From an uncultured Draconibacterium sp. (lineage in GTDB: Bacteria > Bacteroidota > Bacteroidia > Bacteroidales > Prolixibacteraceae): 64,000 nt of DNA. The position numbers and the translations under genes were made by a program. The stretch lies in NCBI RefSeq assembly GCF_963677565.1, contig NZ_OY781982.1, positions 806,001 through 870,000 on the forward strand, given 5' to 3'. Numbering within the stretch: position 1 is the stretch's first letter; each line of letters starts with the position of its first letter. This document shows, piece after piece, positions 8,585-18,323 of this stretch. Below the pieces are notes generated by a model. The model searched no databases, was not told the origin of the DNA, and worked only from the letters and a program-made list of their open reading frames with translations.

Positions 8585-10123
8585 TTACTGAACAACTACA
8601 ATATTTATCGAAAGCGGGGCCAGATTTATGGCTCCGTTCTTTTTAACCGACTTTTCGATAATCGACACCACGCTCTCCTGCCCGATAGCATTTCGAGAGT
8701 TTTCGTTTGGTGCTGTCATTTCAACAAGTGTTGCAGCAGAAGTTTTTGTATCGGCAAAATCCATGTTAATGGTCTGTTCCTCATAGCTGCGGTTTACTAC
8801 AAAAACACAAACCTCATCATTTTCATTGTTGTATGTCGCTGAGATGTCTAACGCTTCCACGGTCTGATCTTCGGCAATAAACGGCATATTTTCCACATCA
8901 ACTTCCAATAACTGGTTCCCCACATACTGCCTGAAATATTGAAGCGGATAATACACGGTTTGTTCTACTGATCCCCGATCGTTAGCCAAAATTGCACCCA
9001 GAATATTTGCTGATTGTGCCCAGTTGGCCATGGTAACATTTTCAGCCTGCCGGTGAAAAACGTTCAGAAACGAAGCTGTTGCCAACGCACTCTTCCAGGT
9101 ATAATCGCAATCAAGGTTGTATTGTCCGCCACAAGTGTTGTCCCAAATTCCCCATTCATCAACCGAGATTTTAATGGCACCTTCACGCGGTGGAAAGCGG
9201 TACCACTTCGAGAAATTCTCCACTTTGGCAGGAAACTGCTGAAGGTAATCGCCCAGCTCGGTTAAACTGGTATCGAAACGGGTAATATTTTTATAAATCG
9301 CATACGGATCATCGGGGCTGTTTCCCACATACCAGTGCAACGACACGTAATCCACGATCGGCGATAAAGAAGCTAAAACGGGATCGTTCCAATCGAATTT
9401 AAACGGATCGGCCACCACAAATAATTTGATGGTCGGGTCGGTTAATTTCATCAGTTTGGCGAAATACCACGATTCTTCCGCATATTTCTCCGGTTCGTAC
9501 AAACGCCCGGCATCTTCGCGGGCAGCCTCTTCATTTCCAAGGCTCCAGAATTTCACATTATATGGCTCCTCGGTTCCATACTTTCGGCGCAAATTGGCAT
9601 AATACGTATTTCCTGTTCCGTTGCAGTATTCCACCCAGTTGGCAGCTTCCTCAGCAGTTCCCGTTCCCATATTTACCACAATGTAAGGTTCTGCACCAAT
9701 CTCACGACAATATTTTATGTATTCATCGGTTCCAAAATGGTTGTCTTCTACTCCTCCCCAAATCAGGTTTCGGCGTGCCGGACGCTCTTCGCGTGGTCCG
9801 ATACCATCTTCCCAATGATAAATTTTTGTAACGGTTCCTCCCGGATAGCGCAAAACCGTAGTAGTCAGCGCTTTCAGCTTTTCCAGCACATCGGTTCGAA
9901 ATCCATTTTCATCCGACAATGACGAACCTTCCTGAAATATTCCGCCGGTGATACTGTTTCGCAAATACTCGATAAACTGCCCGTAAATATTTGGCGATAC
10001 TTCAACCGCTTTTTCCGGTTTCGAGATGGTAATTTTTGTTACCTCTTGCGCAAAAGTACTTTGAAATGAAACTACTGCTATCACTGCCCAAAGCAGCACG
10101 ATTTTCTTAAATGGAATATTCAT
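8585..10123 (-). CDS. GH51 alpha-L-arabinofuranosidase, secreted
   Basis: The start is set at 10123, where MNIPFKKIVLLWAVIAVVSF begins a signal peptide ending in TFAQ; an upstream Met at 10147 would add eight residues in front of it. Of 512 residues, the GH51 acid/base is Glu198 in WSLGNEEA and the nucleophile is Glu323 in ISVDEWGIW. SPNIYGQFIEYL and VLRYPGGTVTKIYHWEDGIG are family signatures. The enzyme should remove arabinofuranose side chains from plant polysaccharides outside the cytoplasm. It is the last gene of the mannan operon, 92 bp after the GH26 gene, so it may clear arabinose decorations or serve a different polymer; the pairing is inference. Confidence 0.92.
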   Translation of the reverse strand: MNIPFKKIVLLWAVIAVVSFQSTFAQEVTKITISKPEKAVEVSPNIYGQFIEYLRNSITGGIFQEGSSLSDENGFRTDVLEKLKALTTTVLRYPGGTVTKIYHWEDGIGPREERPARRNLIWGGVEDNHFGTDEYIKYCREIGAEPYIVVNMGTGTAEEAANWVEYCNGTGNTYYANLRRKYGTEEPYNVKFWSLGNEEAAREDAGRLYEPEKYAEESWYFAKLMKLTDPTIKLFVVADPFKFDWNDPVLASLSPIVDYVSLHWYVGNSPDDPYAIYKNITRFDTSLTELGDYLQQFPAKVENFSKWYRFPPREGAIKISVDEWGIWDNTCGGQYNLDCDYTWKSALATASFLNVFHRQAENVTMANWAQSANILGAILANDRGSVEQTVYYPLQYFRQYVGNQLLEVDVENMPFIAEDQTVEALDISATYNNENDEVCVFVVNRSYEEQTINMDFADTKTSAATLVEMTAPNENSRNAIGQESVVSIIEKSVKKNGAINLAPLSINIVVVQ

Positions 10124-10215
10124 TGTGCCTTTTTTATTTGGCCCCAAAAATAGAACAAGCTCCCGGCTTTGTCCTGTTTTTGCGATGAATATTAATGATT
10201 TATTTACCGTTTGAA

Positions 10216-11313
10216 TTATTGATAAATATCCTTTTTGGTCAACTCTTTTTGAAAGATTGTATGTTGATCGTTATAGAATTTAATGAAGTTATCAGAATCC
10301 GGACTGCCTTTGCACGGAGCAAAATTTCCATGGTCAGTTGGCCGGAACGGATTACGCCACACCAAAACATACGACAACTCGTAAGGTTGCAAAATTTCCA
10401 GCACTTCTGTCCACCAATTGTGATTGCTGGCAATTGGCCCGCCGGTTTCGCTAACGGTTGCCACTTTCCCTTTTTCTGCCGACAGCTTTGTAACTTTTTC
10501 GGCGCAGTTTTGTAAAGTTCCTTTGTAGTAACTTCCCCGGTCGTAAAGGTCGAATCCCAACACATCAACGATGTCATCGCCAGGGTAGCGTTCCAGATAT
10601 TCTGCTTCCGTTTGAAACCGATCGGTTGAGTAAGTAAACAACAAATGATGTATGCCTTTTGTGCTCTGCAAATAGTTAACCGTGAACCGCCAAAGGGCTT
10701 TGTAATCTTCTACCGTACACAAATCACGCCCCCACCAAAACCAGCTTCCGGTGTGTTCGTGGAACGGTCGGAAAAGAACCGGAATTTTTGTACCATCGTC
10801 CGTTTCCAAACCATTTAAAAAGTTAGCGAGCTCATCAAGCCAGCTAACAAACAACTCGTGTTTTTCGCCACCCGGCAAAATTGATGCAACTGCTTTTTTC
10901 GATGACACATCCCAAGATGATCCTCCAGTATGAGGATTTCGCAGATGCCAGCTTATCGTATTAATACCACCTCTTTCATAAATGGTTTTGATCCAGTTTT
11001 GAATGTCGTTAAAATAGACCGAATCAAGACTGTATTCATCGCCTAACTCCAGGTGACCAATTTCCCAACCATAAACTGCAGGATAATCGCCACAAACATC
11101 TTTGACATCCGAGCGTCCTTCCTCGCCGTACCAGCCTTCGCCGTAAGCCAGGTCATCCTGATGGCCAAACATCAGTCCCTGCTTTTTCAATTCAAAAAGA
11201 TGCTGATAAAGATTAACTGTTTCTTTTGTTGCTTTTTTATCAGCCGGCATTGGTTGCTGTGCGGAAGTAGTGATTGCGCAAAGCAAAATCAGAACAATAA
11301 GTAAACGTGTCAT
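10216..11313 (-). CDS. manA: GH26 endo-beta-1,4-mannanase
   Basis: The start is set at 11313 (MTRLLIVLILLCAITTSAQQ, a signal peptide). The upstream symporter stop codon ends at 11315, so only one base separates the two genes and translation is probably coupled; the Met at 11334 would put an unneeded extension in front of the signal. The 365-residue protein is a single GH26 domain. The acid/base is Glu186 in FRPFHEHTGSWFWWG and the nucleophile Glu289 in VSETGGP; GHQDDLAYGEGW is the typical N-terminal element. It cuts beta-mannan, in the characterised B. fragilis enzyme releasing mannobiose. No lipobox is present, so it is likely periplasmic rather than surface-anchored. Confidence 0.95.
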   Translation of the reverse strand: MTRLLIVLILLCAITTSAQQPMPADKKATKETVNLYQHLFELKKQGLMFGHQDDLAYGEGWYGEEGRSDVKDVCGDYPAVYGWEIGHLELGDEYSLDSVYFNDIQNWIKTIYERGGINTISWHLRNPHTGGSSWDVSSKKAVASILPGGEKHELFVSWLDELANFLNGLETDDGTKIPVLFRPFHEHTGSWFWWGRDLCTVEDYKALWRFTVNYLQSTKGIHHLLFTYSTDRFQTEAEYLERYPGDDIVDVLGFDLYDRGSYYKGTLQNCAEKVTKLSAEKGKVATVSETGGPIASNHNWWTEVLEILQPYELSYVLVWRNPFRPTDHGNFAPCKGSPDSDNFIKFYNDQHTIFQKELTKKDIYQ

Positions 11314-11314
11314 T

Positions 11315-12691
11315 TTATTTTCGTTTTTGTACAAGTTCTTCGGTTACCTTATGCATAAATTTCTCGTTCAATTTATAGCCCATCAGGAACAATGCAGAAA
11401 TTGCCGCTGCAATTCCCGGATAAATACTCAGTGTCATTTTAATTCCGCTAAGTCCCATTTCGGTTTGCTCGACATTTGCCTGAAAACCATAAATTGCAAG
11501 AATCCAAAGTGTAATGGCGCCTCCAAGAGCACCTCCCATTTTTTGCGACATGGTTGATGACGAAAAGATGAGTCCCGTTGCGCGACGCCCGTTTTTCCAT
11601 TCCGAATAATCAGAAACATCGGCATACATCGCCCAAATCAATGGCATGATAATTCCGGCAGTAATACCCACAATTAAGTTAAGCGCATAGATCACAAGAA
11701 TCTGTTCGGCGTGTAAAAAATACATTGAAAAGCTTAAAATCGCTGAAAGGATCATTGCCCCGATAAAGGTTTTTTTCTTACCTAATTTCGTCGATACCGG
11801 TTTTGCCAATACCACTCCCAGCATATTTGCAGCCAACCACATCGTCATATAAACCGAGGCCATTTTTGCCCAGGTTACCTCTCCAAATCCTGGGATGTAC
11901 TGGTCTTTTACAAAGTATTTAAAATAGTACATCATCGATCCGTCTCTCAGCGACGAAAAAATTGTTGCAAAAATACAAGCTCCCAAAACCACAAACCATG
12001 GTATGTTTTTCGACAAGTCGGCCAGGTCTCTTTTTATGGATGTTTTTTCATGTTTGGCAGGTTTTACCCGTTCTTTTGTCCAGGCGTAAGTCAACCAAAA
12101 TGTGAGTACCACAATGATGGCATAAATGGCTACCGAGTATTGATAACCTTGTGCTTCGTTGGCTCCGCGGTTCTGGAAAAATTCGATAAAATGTGCTGCC
12201 GTTGCAGTAACAAAAATACCACCGGCAAAAGCCCCGATAAAACGGAAAGAAGCCAGCGTCGTTCGTTCGGCAGGAATTGGCGTCATTACTCCAAGCAACG
12301 ACGAATATGGCACATTAATGGCCGTATACACCATCATCATCAGCGTGTAGGTAATGTAAGCATAAACCAAACGGCCGGTGTCATCAAAATCAAATCGCGT
12401 AAATGTCAGAACCCCGATAATCGCAAATGGAATGGCCACATATAAAATGTATGGTCTGAATTTCCCTCTCCGCGTGTTGGTGCGGTCGCAAATCATTCCC
12501 ATTATCGGATCGTTTACACTGTCCCAAATTCGGGTAAGCAGTAACATTGTTCCTACTGCAGCCGGAGTCAGTTCTACTACATCGGTATAAAAGATGGTGA
12601 GAAACATGGTAAACAGCTTCCAAAAAATGGAGGAAGCAAAATCGCCAAATCCATAACCAAGTTTCTCTTTTATGTGAAGTTTCTCTGCCAT
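11315..12691 (-). CDS. GPH-family sugar:cation symporter (mannobiose-type)
   Basis: A 458-residue, 12-segment transporter of the glycoside-pentoside-hexuronide:cation family (MelB-like). Signatures are KLGYGFGDFASSIFW at the N-terminus, TRIWDSVNDPIMGMICDRT with the cation-site Asp residues, RRGKFRPYILY, and LIWAMYADVSDYSEWKNGRR late in the protein. In the equivalent Bacteroides fragilis operon this protein is thought to bring mannobiose into the cytoplasm, where the epimerase and phosphorylase work. The gene lies 55 bp after the epimerase and one base before the mannanase. Confidence 0.92.
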   Translation of the reverse strand: MAEKLHIKEKLGYGFGDFASSIFWKLFTMFLTIFYTDVVELTPAAVGTMLLLTRIWDSVNDPIMGMICDRTNTRRGKFRPYILYVAIPFAIIGVLTFTRFDFDDTGRLVYAYITYTLMMMVYTAINVPYSSLLGVMTPIPAERTTLASFRFIGAFAGGIFVTATAAHFIEFFQNRGANEAQGYQYSVAIYAIIVVLTFWLTYAWTKERVKPAKHEKTSIKRDLADLSKNIPWFVVLGACIFATIFSSLRDGSMMYYFKYFVKDQYIPGFGEVTWAKMASVYMTMWLAANMLGVVLAKPVSTKLGKKKTFIGAMILSAILSFSMYFLHAEQILVIYALNLIVGITAGIIMPLIWAMYADVSDYSEWKNGRRATGLIFSSSTMSQKMGGALGGAITLWILAIYGFQANVEQTEMGLSGIKMTLSIYPGIAAAISALFLMGYKLNEKFMHKVTEELVQKRK

Positions 12692-12746
12692 AAGTTTTAG
12701 GTATAAAAACCGAGGTAATATACTGCTTACCCGGCTCAGTAAAGTA

Positions 12747-13952
12747 TCAGGTTATTTTGTTGTTTATTCTTGCAATCATTTCAATCATTGCCCGGGTATT
12801 GTGGTACGGACATTTCCAAAATCCTACTTTATCTTCGGTGGATATAGCAGTTCCATTTTCATCAATCCTTCCAAACCACTCTCCGTTTTCATAATCGATC
12901 ACATTTTCTTTTATGTAATTCCATACTTCTGCAATTTTCGTAAGATATTGATTTTTCCCGGTAATTTCCCACGCGTCCATTAATCCCACCATAGCTTCGG
13001 CTTGCGGCCACCAATGTCGGTCGGTATCCAAATGTTCTCCTTCTTTTTCATAAAATAAAGAACCATCAGGAGCTGTACCTTCTTCTAAAGTTACATCAAC
13101 CAATTTCAGTGCTGTTTGCTGAATCGTTTTCAAGCGGTTGGTTGCATTAATTTCATGAGCCGCCTCATGCAACAGCCAGGCTCCTTCAATATCGTGTCCG
13201 AAAGAAATAATATCGCTTTTGGGTGTCCAGTCCAGTTCGAAAAACAGACCAAAATGCCCCGTTTGATGATTTACAATCTTCGTTTGAAAGATATCGAGAA
13301 GATGTAAAATCCTATCTTTTAATTCGTTATCAGGCCAAACCCGGTAAAGATTGGTGTATGGTTCCAGAATGTGTAAATGCGTATTCATCGACTTGGGAAG
13401 GTTGGCATCTTTTTCACTTAAACGCATATCTGCCAAGGGTTTCCATTCTCTGTCCAGCGCCTCAATATATCCGCCGAATTTGGTTTCGCGGAAATTTGTT
13501 TCAATCAAACTGAAAAGCTTTTTAGCCAACTCCAGACTTTCCTTGTTTCCGGTTGCCCGGTAAAATTCAGAAAAAGCATACACCCCAAAACCCTGTGCAT
13601 AAGCTTGTTTTCGTGTATTTACAACTTCTCCTCTATAATCGAGTTCCCAAAACAGGCCACCGAAATCCTTATCCCAAAATTTGTCAACCAGATAATCATA
13701 AGCTCTTGTTGCCATTTGTTCCAGTTTCTCGGAACCAATTACCCGGTAAGCAGCGGCAAAAGTCCAAAGTAATCGGGTATTTAATACCGCACTTTTTGTT
13801 GCTCCGGGAATTATATTTCCATCCTGATCGATTTGTCCAACAAATCCACCAAACTGCTGATCAATGGTTCGCATACTCCAGAATTCGAGAATATTCTCCA
13901 ATTCCAAAGTCATTTCCTCGTTTAATATTTCGAATTGCTCTATTGTATCCAT
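12747..13952 (-). CDS. Cellobiose/mannobiose 2-epimerase (AGE family)
   Basis: Start chosen at 13952 (MDTIEQFEILNEEMTLELEN), 22 bp after the GH130 stop; the Met at 14009 would add an unlikely stretch overlapping that gene. The 401-residue protein is an (alpha/alpha)6-barrel of the N-acylglucosamine 2-epimerase superfamily. Catalytic histidines fit FGHDIEGAWLLHEAA, DRHWWPQAEAMVG and CPYHNTRAMIEMI. It epimerises C2 of the reducing-end sugar, turning mannobiose into mannosyl-glucose, the substrate of the neighbouring GH130 enzyme. That neighbour argues for mannobiose as the true substrate. Confidence 0.93.
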   Translation of the reverse strand: MDTIEQFEILNEEMTLELENILEFWSMRTIDQQFGGFVGQIDQDGNIIPGATKSAVLNTRLLWTFAAAYRVIGSEKLEQMATRAYDYLVDKFWDKDFGGLFWELDYRGEVVNTRKQAYAQGFGVYAFSEFYRATGNKESLELAKKLFSLIETNFRETKFGGYIEALDREWKPLADMRLSEKDANLPKSMNTHLHILEPYTNLYRVWPDNELKDRILHLLDIFQTKIVNHQTGHFGLFFELDWTPKSDIISFGHDIEGAWLLHEAAHEINATNRLKTIQQTALKLVDVTLEEGTAPDGSLFYEKEGEHLDTDRHWWPQAEAMVGLMDAWEITGKNQYLTKIAEVWNYIKENVIDYENGEWFGRIDENGTAISTEDKVGFWKCPYHNTRAMIEMIARINNKIT

Positions 13953-13974
13953 TGGAAATTTTAACAAAATCGGA

Positions 13975-15159
13975 TTAAAGCAAATGCATAAAATCCTTAT
14001 TCGAATCAATCAGCTTATTTATAGTCTCCACCGATTTATGCGAATACAGCTGATCTTGTGGCGAGTTCATGCAGTAATCTACCAGCTTCTCAATGGTTGA
14101 TGTTGCCACGTGCATGCGCGTATCCGACGAAGCATAATATATAAATACGGTTCCATCCTCATCTTCTATCCAGCCGTTTGAGAAAACAACATTCGAAACA
14201 TCGCCAACACGTTCGTCTTTTAGCGGAGCAATAAAATGCCCGTGTGGTTTATGCGTAACAATCCAAGGTTTTTCCAGGTCAGTCATAAACATGTAAAGCG
14301 TGTAACGCAATCCTGCTGCCGTGTTCCGAACACCGTGCGCCAGATGTAACCAGCCATGTTCTGTTCTAATTGGTGCCGGTCCAAGCCCGTTCTTTACTTC
14401 GTATATGGTGTGATATGTTTTCGCATCAACAATTACTTCTTCTTTTACCTCGGCATTTTCAATGGTTTCCGACAAGCCAAAACCAATTCCTCCGCCTTTT
14501 CCGGTATCAATAAATCCATCTTGTGGGCGGGTATAAAAGGCGTATTTTCCATCAATTAAATGCGGAAGAAGCACAACATTTCGTTGCTGCCCCGTTGTTG
14601 AGATCAAATCGGGAAGGCGCTCCCATTCCACCAAATCTTTGGTACGGGCAATTCCGGCGGCGGCTACTGCACTCGATGTATCACCTTCCGGCGCTTCCGG
14701 ATCTTTACGCTCGGTGCAGAAAACGCCGTAAATCCAGCCATCATCGTGCTTTGTAAGTCGCATATCGTAAACGTTGGTATCCGGTTCTTCGGTTTGCGGC
14801 AATGTAATCGGGCGATCCCAAAACTTAAAATTATCCACTCCATTAGGACTTTCAGCAATCGCAAAAAATGATTTTCGGTCGTTGCCTTCAGTTCGAACAG
14901 CCAAAATATATTTGCCGTTAAATTTTATGGCTCCCGCATTAAAGGCAGCATTAAAACCATTACGTTCCATAAAAAGCGGATTGGTTTTTTCATTCAAATC
15001 AAACCGCCAGTGCAAGGGAACATGCTCGCGGGTTAATACCGGATTTGCGTACCTGTTATAAATCCCGTTCGATGAAAACAGCTTTTCATTTTTCTTCTCA
15101 AGCAGCACTTTAAAATCCGCCTTAATTTGTTTTAATCTCGAGTTAAATATTTCGTTCAT
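13975..15159 (-). CDS. mgp: GH130 beta-1,4-mannosylglucose phosphorylase
   Basis: The 394-residue enzyme splits 4-O-beta-mannosyl-glucose with phosphate into mannose-1-phosphate and glucose, saving one ATP per disaccharide. Sequence features match the GH130 subfamily 1 type: YANPVLTREHVPLHWRFDL, RNGFNAAFNAGAIKF, AVRTEGNDRKSFFAIAESPN, and Asp132 in NVYDMRL, which corresponds to the catalytic Asp of the Bacteroides fragilis enzyme. It has no signal peptide and is cytosolic. It is the first gene of the run GH130, epimerase, symporter, GH26, (GH51). The first four reproduce the gene content of the characterised B. fragilis mannan operon; the gene order is not identical. Confidence 0.95.
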   Translation of the reverse strand: MNEIFNSRLKQIKADFKVLLEKKNEKLFSSNGIYNRYANPVLTREHVPLHWRFDLNEKTNPLFMERNGFNAAFNAGAIKFNGKYILAVRTEGNDRKSFFAIAESPNGVDNFKFWDRPITLPQTEEPDTNVYDMRLTKHDDGWIYGVFCTERKDPEAPEGDTSSAVAAAGIARTKDLVEWERLPDLISTTGQQRNVVLLPHLIDGKYAFYTRPQDGFIDTGKGGGIGFGLSETIENAEVKEEVIVDAKTYHTIYEVKNGLGPAPIRTEHGWLHLAHGVRNTAAGLRYTLYMFMTDLEKPWIVTHKPHGHFIAPLKDERVGDVSNVVFSNGWIEDEDGTVFIYYASSDTRMHVATSTIEKLVDYCMNSPQDQLYSHKSVETINKLIDSNKDFMHLL

Positions 15160-15662
15160 CGTTTACAATATTTTCAGCCTGTTTATTATTCTAAAGCACT
15201 TTACTCTTGCAATTTTGATTGCCGAGAGAGCTTCTTGTATTTTATACAATATTTATAAAGCGGTGAATATCTAAAATATTCCCGACAATCTGTAAAAGAA
15301 TTACGTATTTTATAACATCGAATTCTATTTGGCAGTTTTTCACTAACCAATGTATTTACGATTATGAGCTCTGTATGATTATTTTTTAGAGTGACAGAAG
15401 TGATACAGATTAAATTCTAAAATCGTCTTCTATGAAACATTTCCTCATTTCTTAAAGCATGTTACAATTTTACTGAACAAATTTTGGATGGTTCTAACCC
15501 CTCGATTCAGTATTAACAATTTAATACCCGACCCAAAACTCTTTAAATTTACAAAAGTAAGTAATTACAAACCATTCAATCATTTTAGAGGTCTTTAGCG
15601 TTTTGGTAAACATTTCAAACCCATTGTTTACCATAAAAAAAAGATCCCGCAAAAGTTTACTA
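15160..15662. other. Divergent intergenic region upstream of the mannan operon
   Basis: About 500 bases separate the GH130 start from the rightward gene at 15663. It must hold the promoter of the mannan operon, but I could not find a convincing TTG/TAnnTTTG pair facing left. No operator, riboswitch or small gene is recognisable. The DNA is AT-rich without clear repeats. Confidence 0.5.
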
Positions 15663-16268
15663 ATGAAAACAATTTTATTGATATCTGTTTTTTGTCTAAT
15701 TTCATTGGTGTCACAAGCTCAGTGGTCATACAAGTTTTTAGCGTTACAAAAACATCATTTGTATTCAACGGGTGAATATATTGTTGGCCAACAGCAAGCT
15801 GGAAATATTGGTTTAAATTATACCTTGAATAATAAGTACACCTTGAATATTGGTTATTCAGCTACATTCAAAACACCTGTCTCTCCTTCTCCTGAATTTT
15901 TAAAATCAGTTACAAACCTAACCCCGGCGAGTTCTTATGAACCATTTGAAAACGCCGAAAATTTGTATATGATGGTTGGTCGTATATTGGATATAAATAG
16001 AAGCAGGAGTATACGCATTATCTTTCAAGGAGGGCCGGGTATTGCTTCATTTCGTCAGCCGGAATTTAATCTAACAAAATCGGGCGACCAATATAACTTC
16101 GAAACAATAGTGTCAAAAAAGTTAAGTTTGGTTTTAAATCCCAAAATTGAGATGCCATTGTGTTGTAATTTCGGATGCTCGGTTGGACCAATGGTTGTAA
16201 TAAACAGTAAGCAAACATACATAGGTGCAGGAATAGGTCTTATGTATGGTCTCATAAAACACGATTAA
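15663..16268 (+). CDS. Secreted or outer-membrane protein of unknown function
   Basis: The start is set at the ATG at 15663, which begins MKTILLISVFCLISLVSQAQ, a strong signal peptide; a TTG at 15603 would place 20 extra residues before it. The mature part (about 180 residues) shows alternating hydrophobic strands, such as YTLNIGYSATFKTPV and YIGAGIGLMYGLIKHD at the C-terminus, typical of small beta-barrels. Two cysteines fall in LCCNFGCSV-like sequence. I recognise no family. It stands alone before the two-component pair, about 230 bp away. Confidence 0.7.
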   Translation: MKTILLISVFCLISLVSQAQWSYKFLALQKHHLYSTGEYIVGQQQAGNIGLNYTLNNKYTLNIGYSATFKTPVSPSPEFLKSVTNLTPASSYEPFENAENLYMMVGRILDINRSRSIRIIFQGGPGIASFRQPEFNLTKSGDQYNFETIVSKKLSLVLNPKIEMPLCCNFGCSVGPMVVINSKQTYIGAGIGLMYGLIKHD

Positions 16269-16501
16269 ACCAGAATCGTTTCTAATCCAACTCCTAATTT
16301 ACACTTAACAAACCAATTAGTTCACTATCCCCGCAAATGAAAGCTCACCAAGCCAGTATATTTCTGATATTTTGTTAAGCATTTATAACATTTTACTTCA
16401 TAGATTCCTACGATTTTGGTATCTTTAGACCAAATGGCGTAAAAAAATAAAACCCTAAGTGATTTTTCATTATGTTGGCAGCAAATAATGAGATAGATTT
16501 T

Positions 16502-17539
16502 ATGAAAAAGATTCTGGCAATAGATGACAATAACATCAACCTGGAACTAATTTCGCAAATTATAAAACTGTATTACCCCGATTTCAAGTTTATTGGTGCA
16601 TTAAATGGACGGGAAGGTATTCTCATGGCACAAAAAGAGAATCCGGATTTAATCCTTTTAGACATTATGATGCCAGATCTTGACGGATACGAAACCTGTA
16701 AAATCTTAAAGCAAAACAGCAGAACAAAACAAATCCCGGTTATAATGGTATCTGCACTGGGGCGAGATAGTGCAGAACGTACCAAAGGACTCAATGTTGG
16801 TGCCGATTCATTTATTTCAAAACCCTTCGACCAGGTTGAATTAAAAGCCCAGATAAATGTTGCGTTACGCATAAAATCATACCAATTACAGCTTAAAAAG
16901 TTAAACTCGGAACTAACATTGGTTGAAGAACGAGAGAGAAGAAGAATTGCTGAAAACCTGCACGATAGTTTGGGACAAACACTTGGACTGGCATTTATGA
17001 ACCTGTCGTCTATTGATCTTGACGCTTGTACACCGGCCATAAAAAATACAGTAATGTTTTCCTCTAAATTGTTAAATAAAGCAATTGAGGAATCAAGAAG
17101 GTTAACCTACGACCTGAGTCCGCCAATACTATATGAACTGGGATTAATTCCTGCAATACAATGGAAATTAGAACAATTCGAAAAAGATTTTAACATTTCC
17201 ACGAGCCTTATTGCTGAGAATAAACACACACACTTAGATAAAGAAAATAACATTTTTCTGTACCGCACGGTTGGTGAGTTGCTTACTAATACTTATAAAC
17301 ATGCTGAAGCCACCGAAGTAATAGTTAAGCAAACTACAAATAATGGAATGTATTGTATCTCGGTACAAGACGATGGTATTGGGATTGATAAACTGCATAT
17401 GCAGCCAACATCAGAAAAAGGAGGATTCGGATTGTTAAGTATAACAGAACGAATTGAGAGTTTAAACGGAACATTTAAAATAGAACCAATTGAAAAAGGG
17501 ACTTTAGCTGAAATTGAAATTCCGTATATTGCAAAATAG
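16502..17539 (+). CDS. Receiver-first histidine kinase (REC-HisKA_3-HATPase)
   Basis: Start set at the ATG at 16502 (MKKILAIDDNNINLELISQI). The 345-residue soluble protein has an N-terminal receiver domain (Asp8/Asp9, phospho-acceptor Asp54 in LILLDIMMPDLDG, Lys near 107 in FISKPFD). A short coiled coil follows, then a HisKA_3 dimerisation helix with His154 in ERRRIAENLHDSLGQTLG and an HATPase domain (ELLTNTYKHAEATEV, VQDDGIGID, GGFGLLSITERI). There is no membrane segment or PAS/GAF sensor, so its input is probably phosphorylation of its own receiver by another kinase. The LuxR-type regulator 82 bp downstream is the likely output partner. Confidence 0.9.
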   Translation: MKKILAIDDNNINLELISQIIKLYYPDFKFIGALNGREGILMAQKENPDLILLDIMMPDLDGYETCKILKQNSRTKQIPVIMVSALGRDSAERTKGLNVGADSFISKPFDQVELKAQINVALRIKSYQLQLKKLNSELTLVEERERRRIAENLHDSLGQTLGLAFMNLSSIDLDACTPAIKNTVMFSSKLLNKAIEESRRLTYDLSPPILYELGLIPAIQWKLEQFEKDFNISTSLIAENKHTHLDKENNIFLYRTVGELLTNTYKHAEATEVIVKQTTNNGMYCISVQDDGIGIDKLHMQPTSEKGGFGLLSITERIESLNGTFKIEPIEKGTLAEIEIPYIAK

Positions 17540-17621
17540 AATATATTGTTTAAGCTAACACAATCAGGCTCAATGGCGTATATAGGCTAAATTCGCTATT
17601 CGCCTTAAAACACAAATTATT

Positions 17622-18269
17622 ATGAAAATAAAGGTAATAGTTGCTGATGATCACCAGCTTTTCAGAGAAGGGTTAATCAACCTCTTACATTCGGCGGACA
17701 ATATTGAAGTTATTGCCCAGGCTGAAAACGGACAAGATGCTATAGACAAGGTGGAGGCTTTTAAACCCGATGTACTCCTTGTTGATATTGCAATGGAAAA
17801 GATTAACGGCATTGAAGCTACACGAATTTTAAAAGAAAAAATGCCGGAAATAAAAATTATTGCAGTCTCCATGCATTCGGATAAACAATATGTGAAAGGG
17901 ATGCTGGAAGCCGGTGCTGACGGATATTTGCTGAAAAACTGTACTTACCGACAACTTACAGATGCCGTTAACTCGGTGCATGTCGGGAAAAAATTTCTTA
18001 GCGAAGACATTACTGAAATAGTTATCAATGGTTATCTTCATTCGAATGCCGACGATAACGATTCGTACTCGCAATTATCAGATCGTGAAAAAGAAATTTT
18101 TCTGCTTTTTGCCGAAGGAAAATCAACACGCGAAATTGGCGACAAACTTTTTATCAGTGTAAAAACAGTTGGTACACATAAACAAAATATTTTTGAAAAG
18201 CTTGATTTAAAAACCAACTCCGACCTTGTAAAATATGCGCTAAAAAGAGGCCTCATCCAGCTGGATTAA
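17622..18269 (+). CDS. NarL/LuxR-type response regulator
   Basis: The 215-residue protein has a receiver domain (Asp9/Asp10, phospho-acceptor Asp55 in VLLVDIAMEK, Lys in DGYLLKNCTYRQL) and a C-terminal LuxR-type HTH with LSDREKEIFLLFAEGKSTRE and KTVGTHKQNIFEKL. HisKA_3 kinases typically pair with this class, so it is probably phosphorylated by the adjacent 16502-17539 kinase. Target genes cannot be told from sequence. Confidence 0.93.
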   Translation: MKIKVIVADDHQLFREGLINLLHSADNIEVIAQAENGQDAIDKVEAFKPDVLLVDIAMEKINGIEATRILKEKMPEIKIIAVSMHSDKQYVKGMLEAGADGYLLKNCTYRQLTDAVNSVHVGKKFLSEDITEIVINGYLHSNADDNDSYSQLSDREKEIFLLFAEGKSTREIGDKLFISVKTVGTHKQNIFEKLDLKTNSDLVKYALKRGLIQLD

Positions 18270-18323
18270 GTTGCCCCTCTCTTCAGTTTTTATATTCGTT
18301 GAGGAACTCAATTAATCAGGAAA

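Noticed and set aside
10124..10147. Longer N-terminus for the GH51 gene
   Set aside because: It would put a basic, non-hydrophobic stretch in front of a complete signal peptide.
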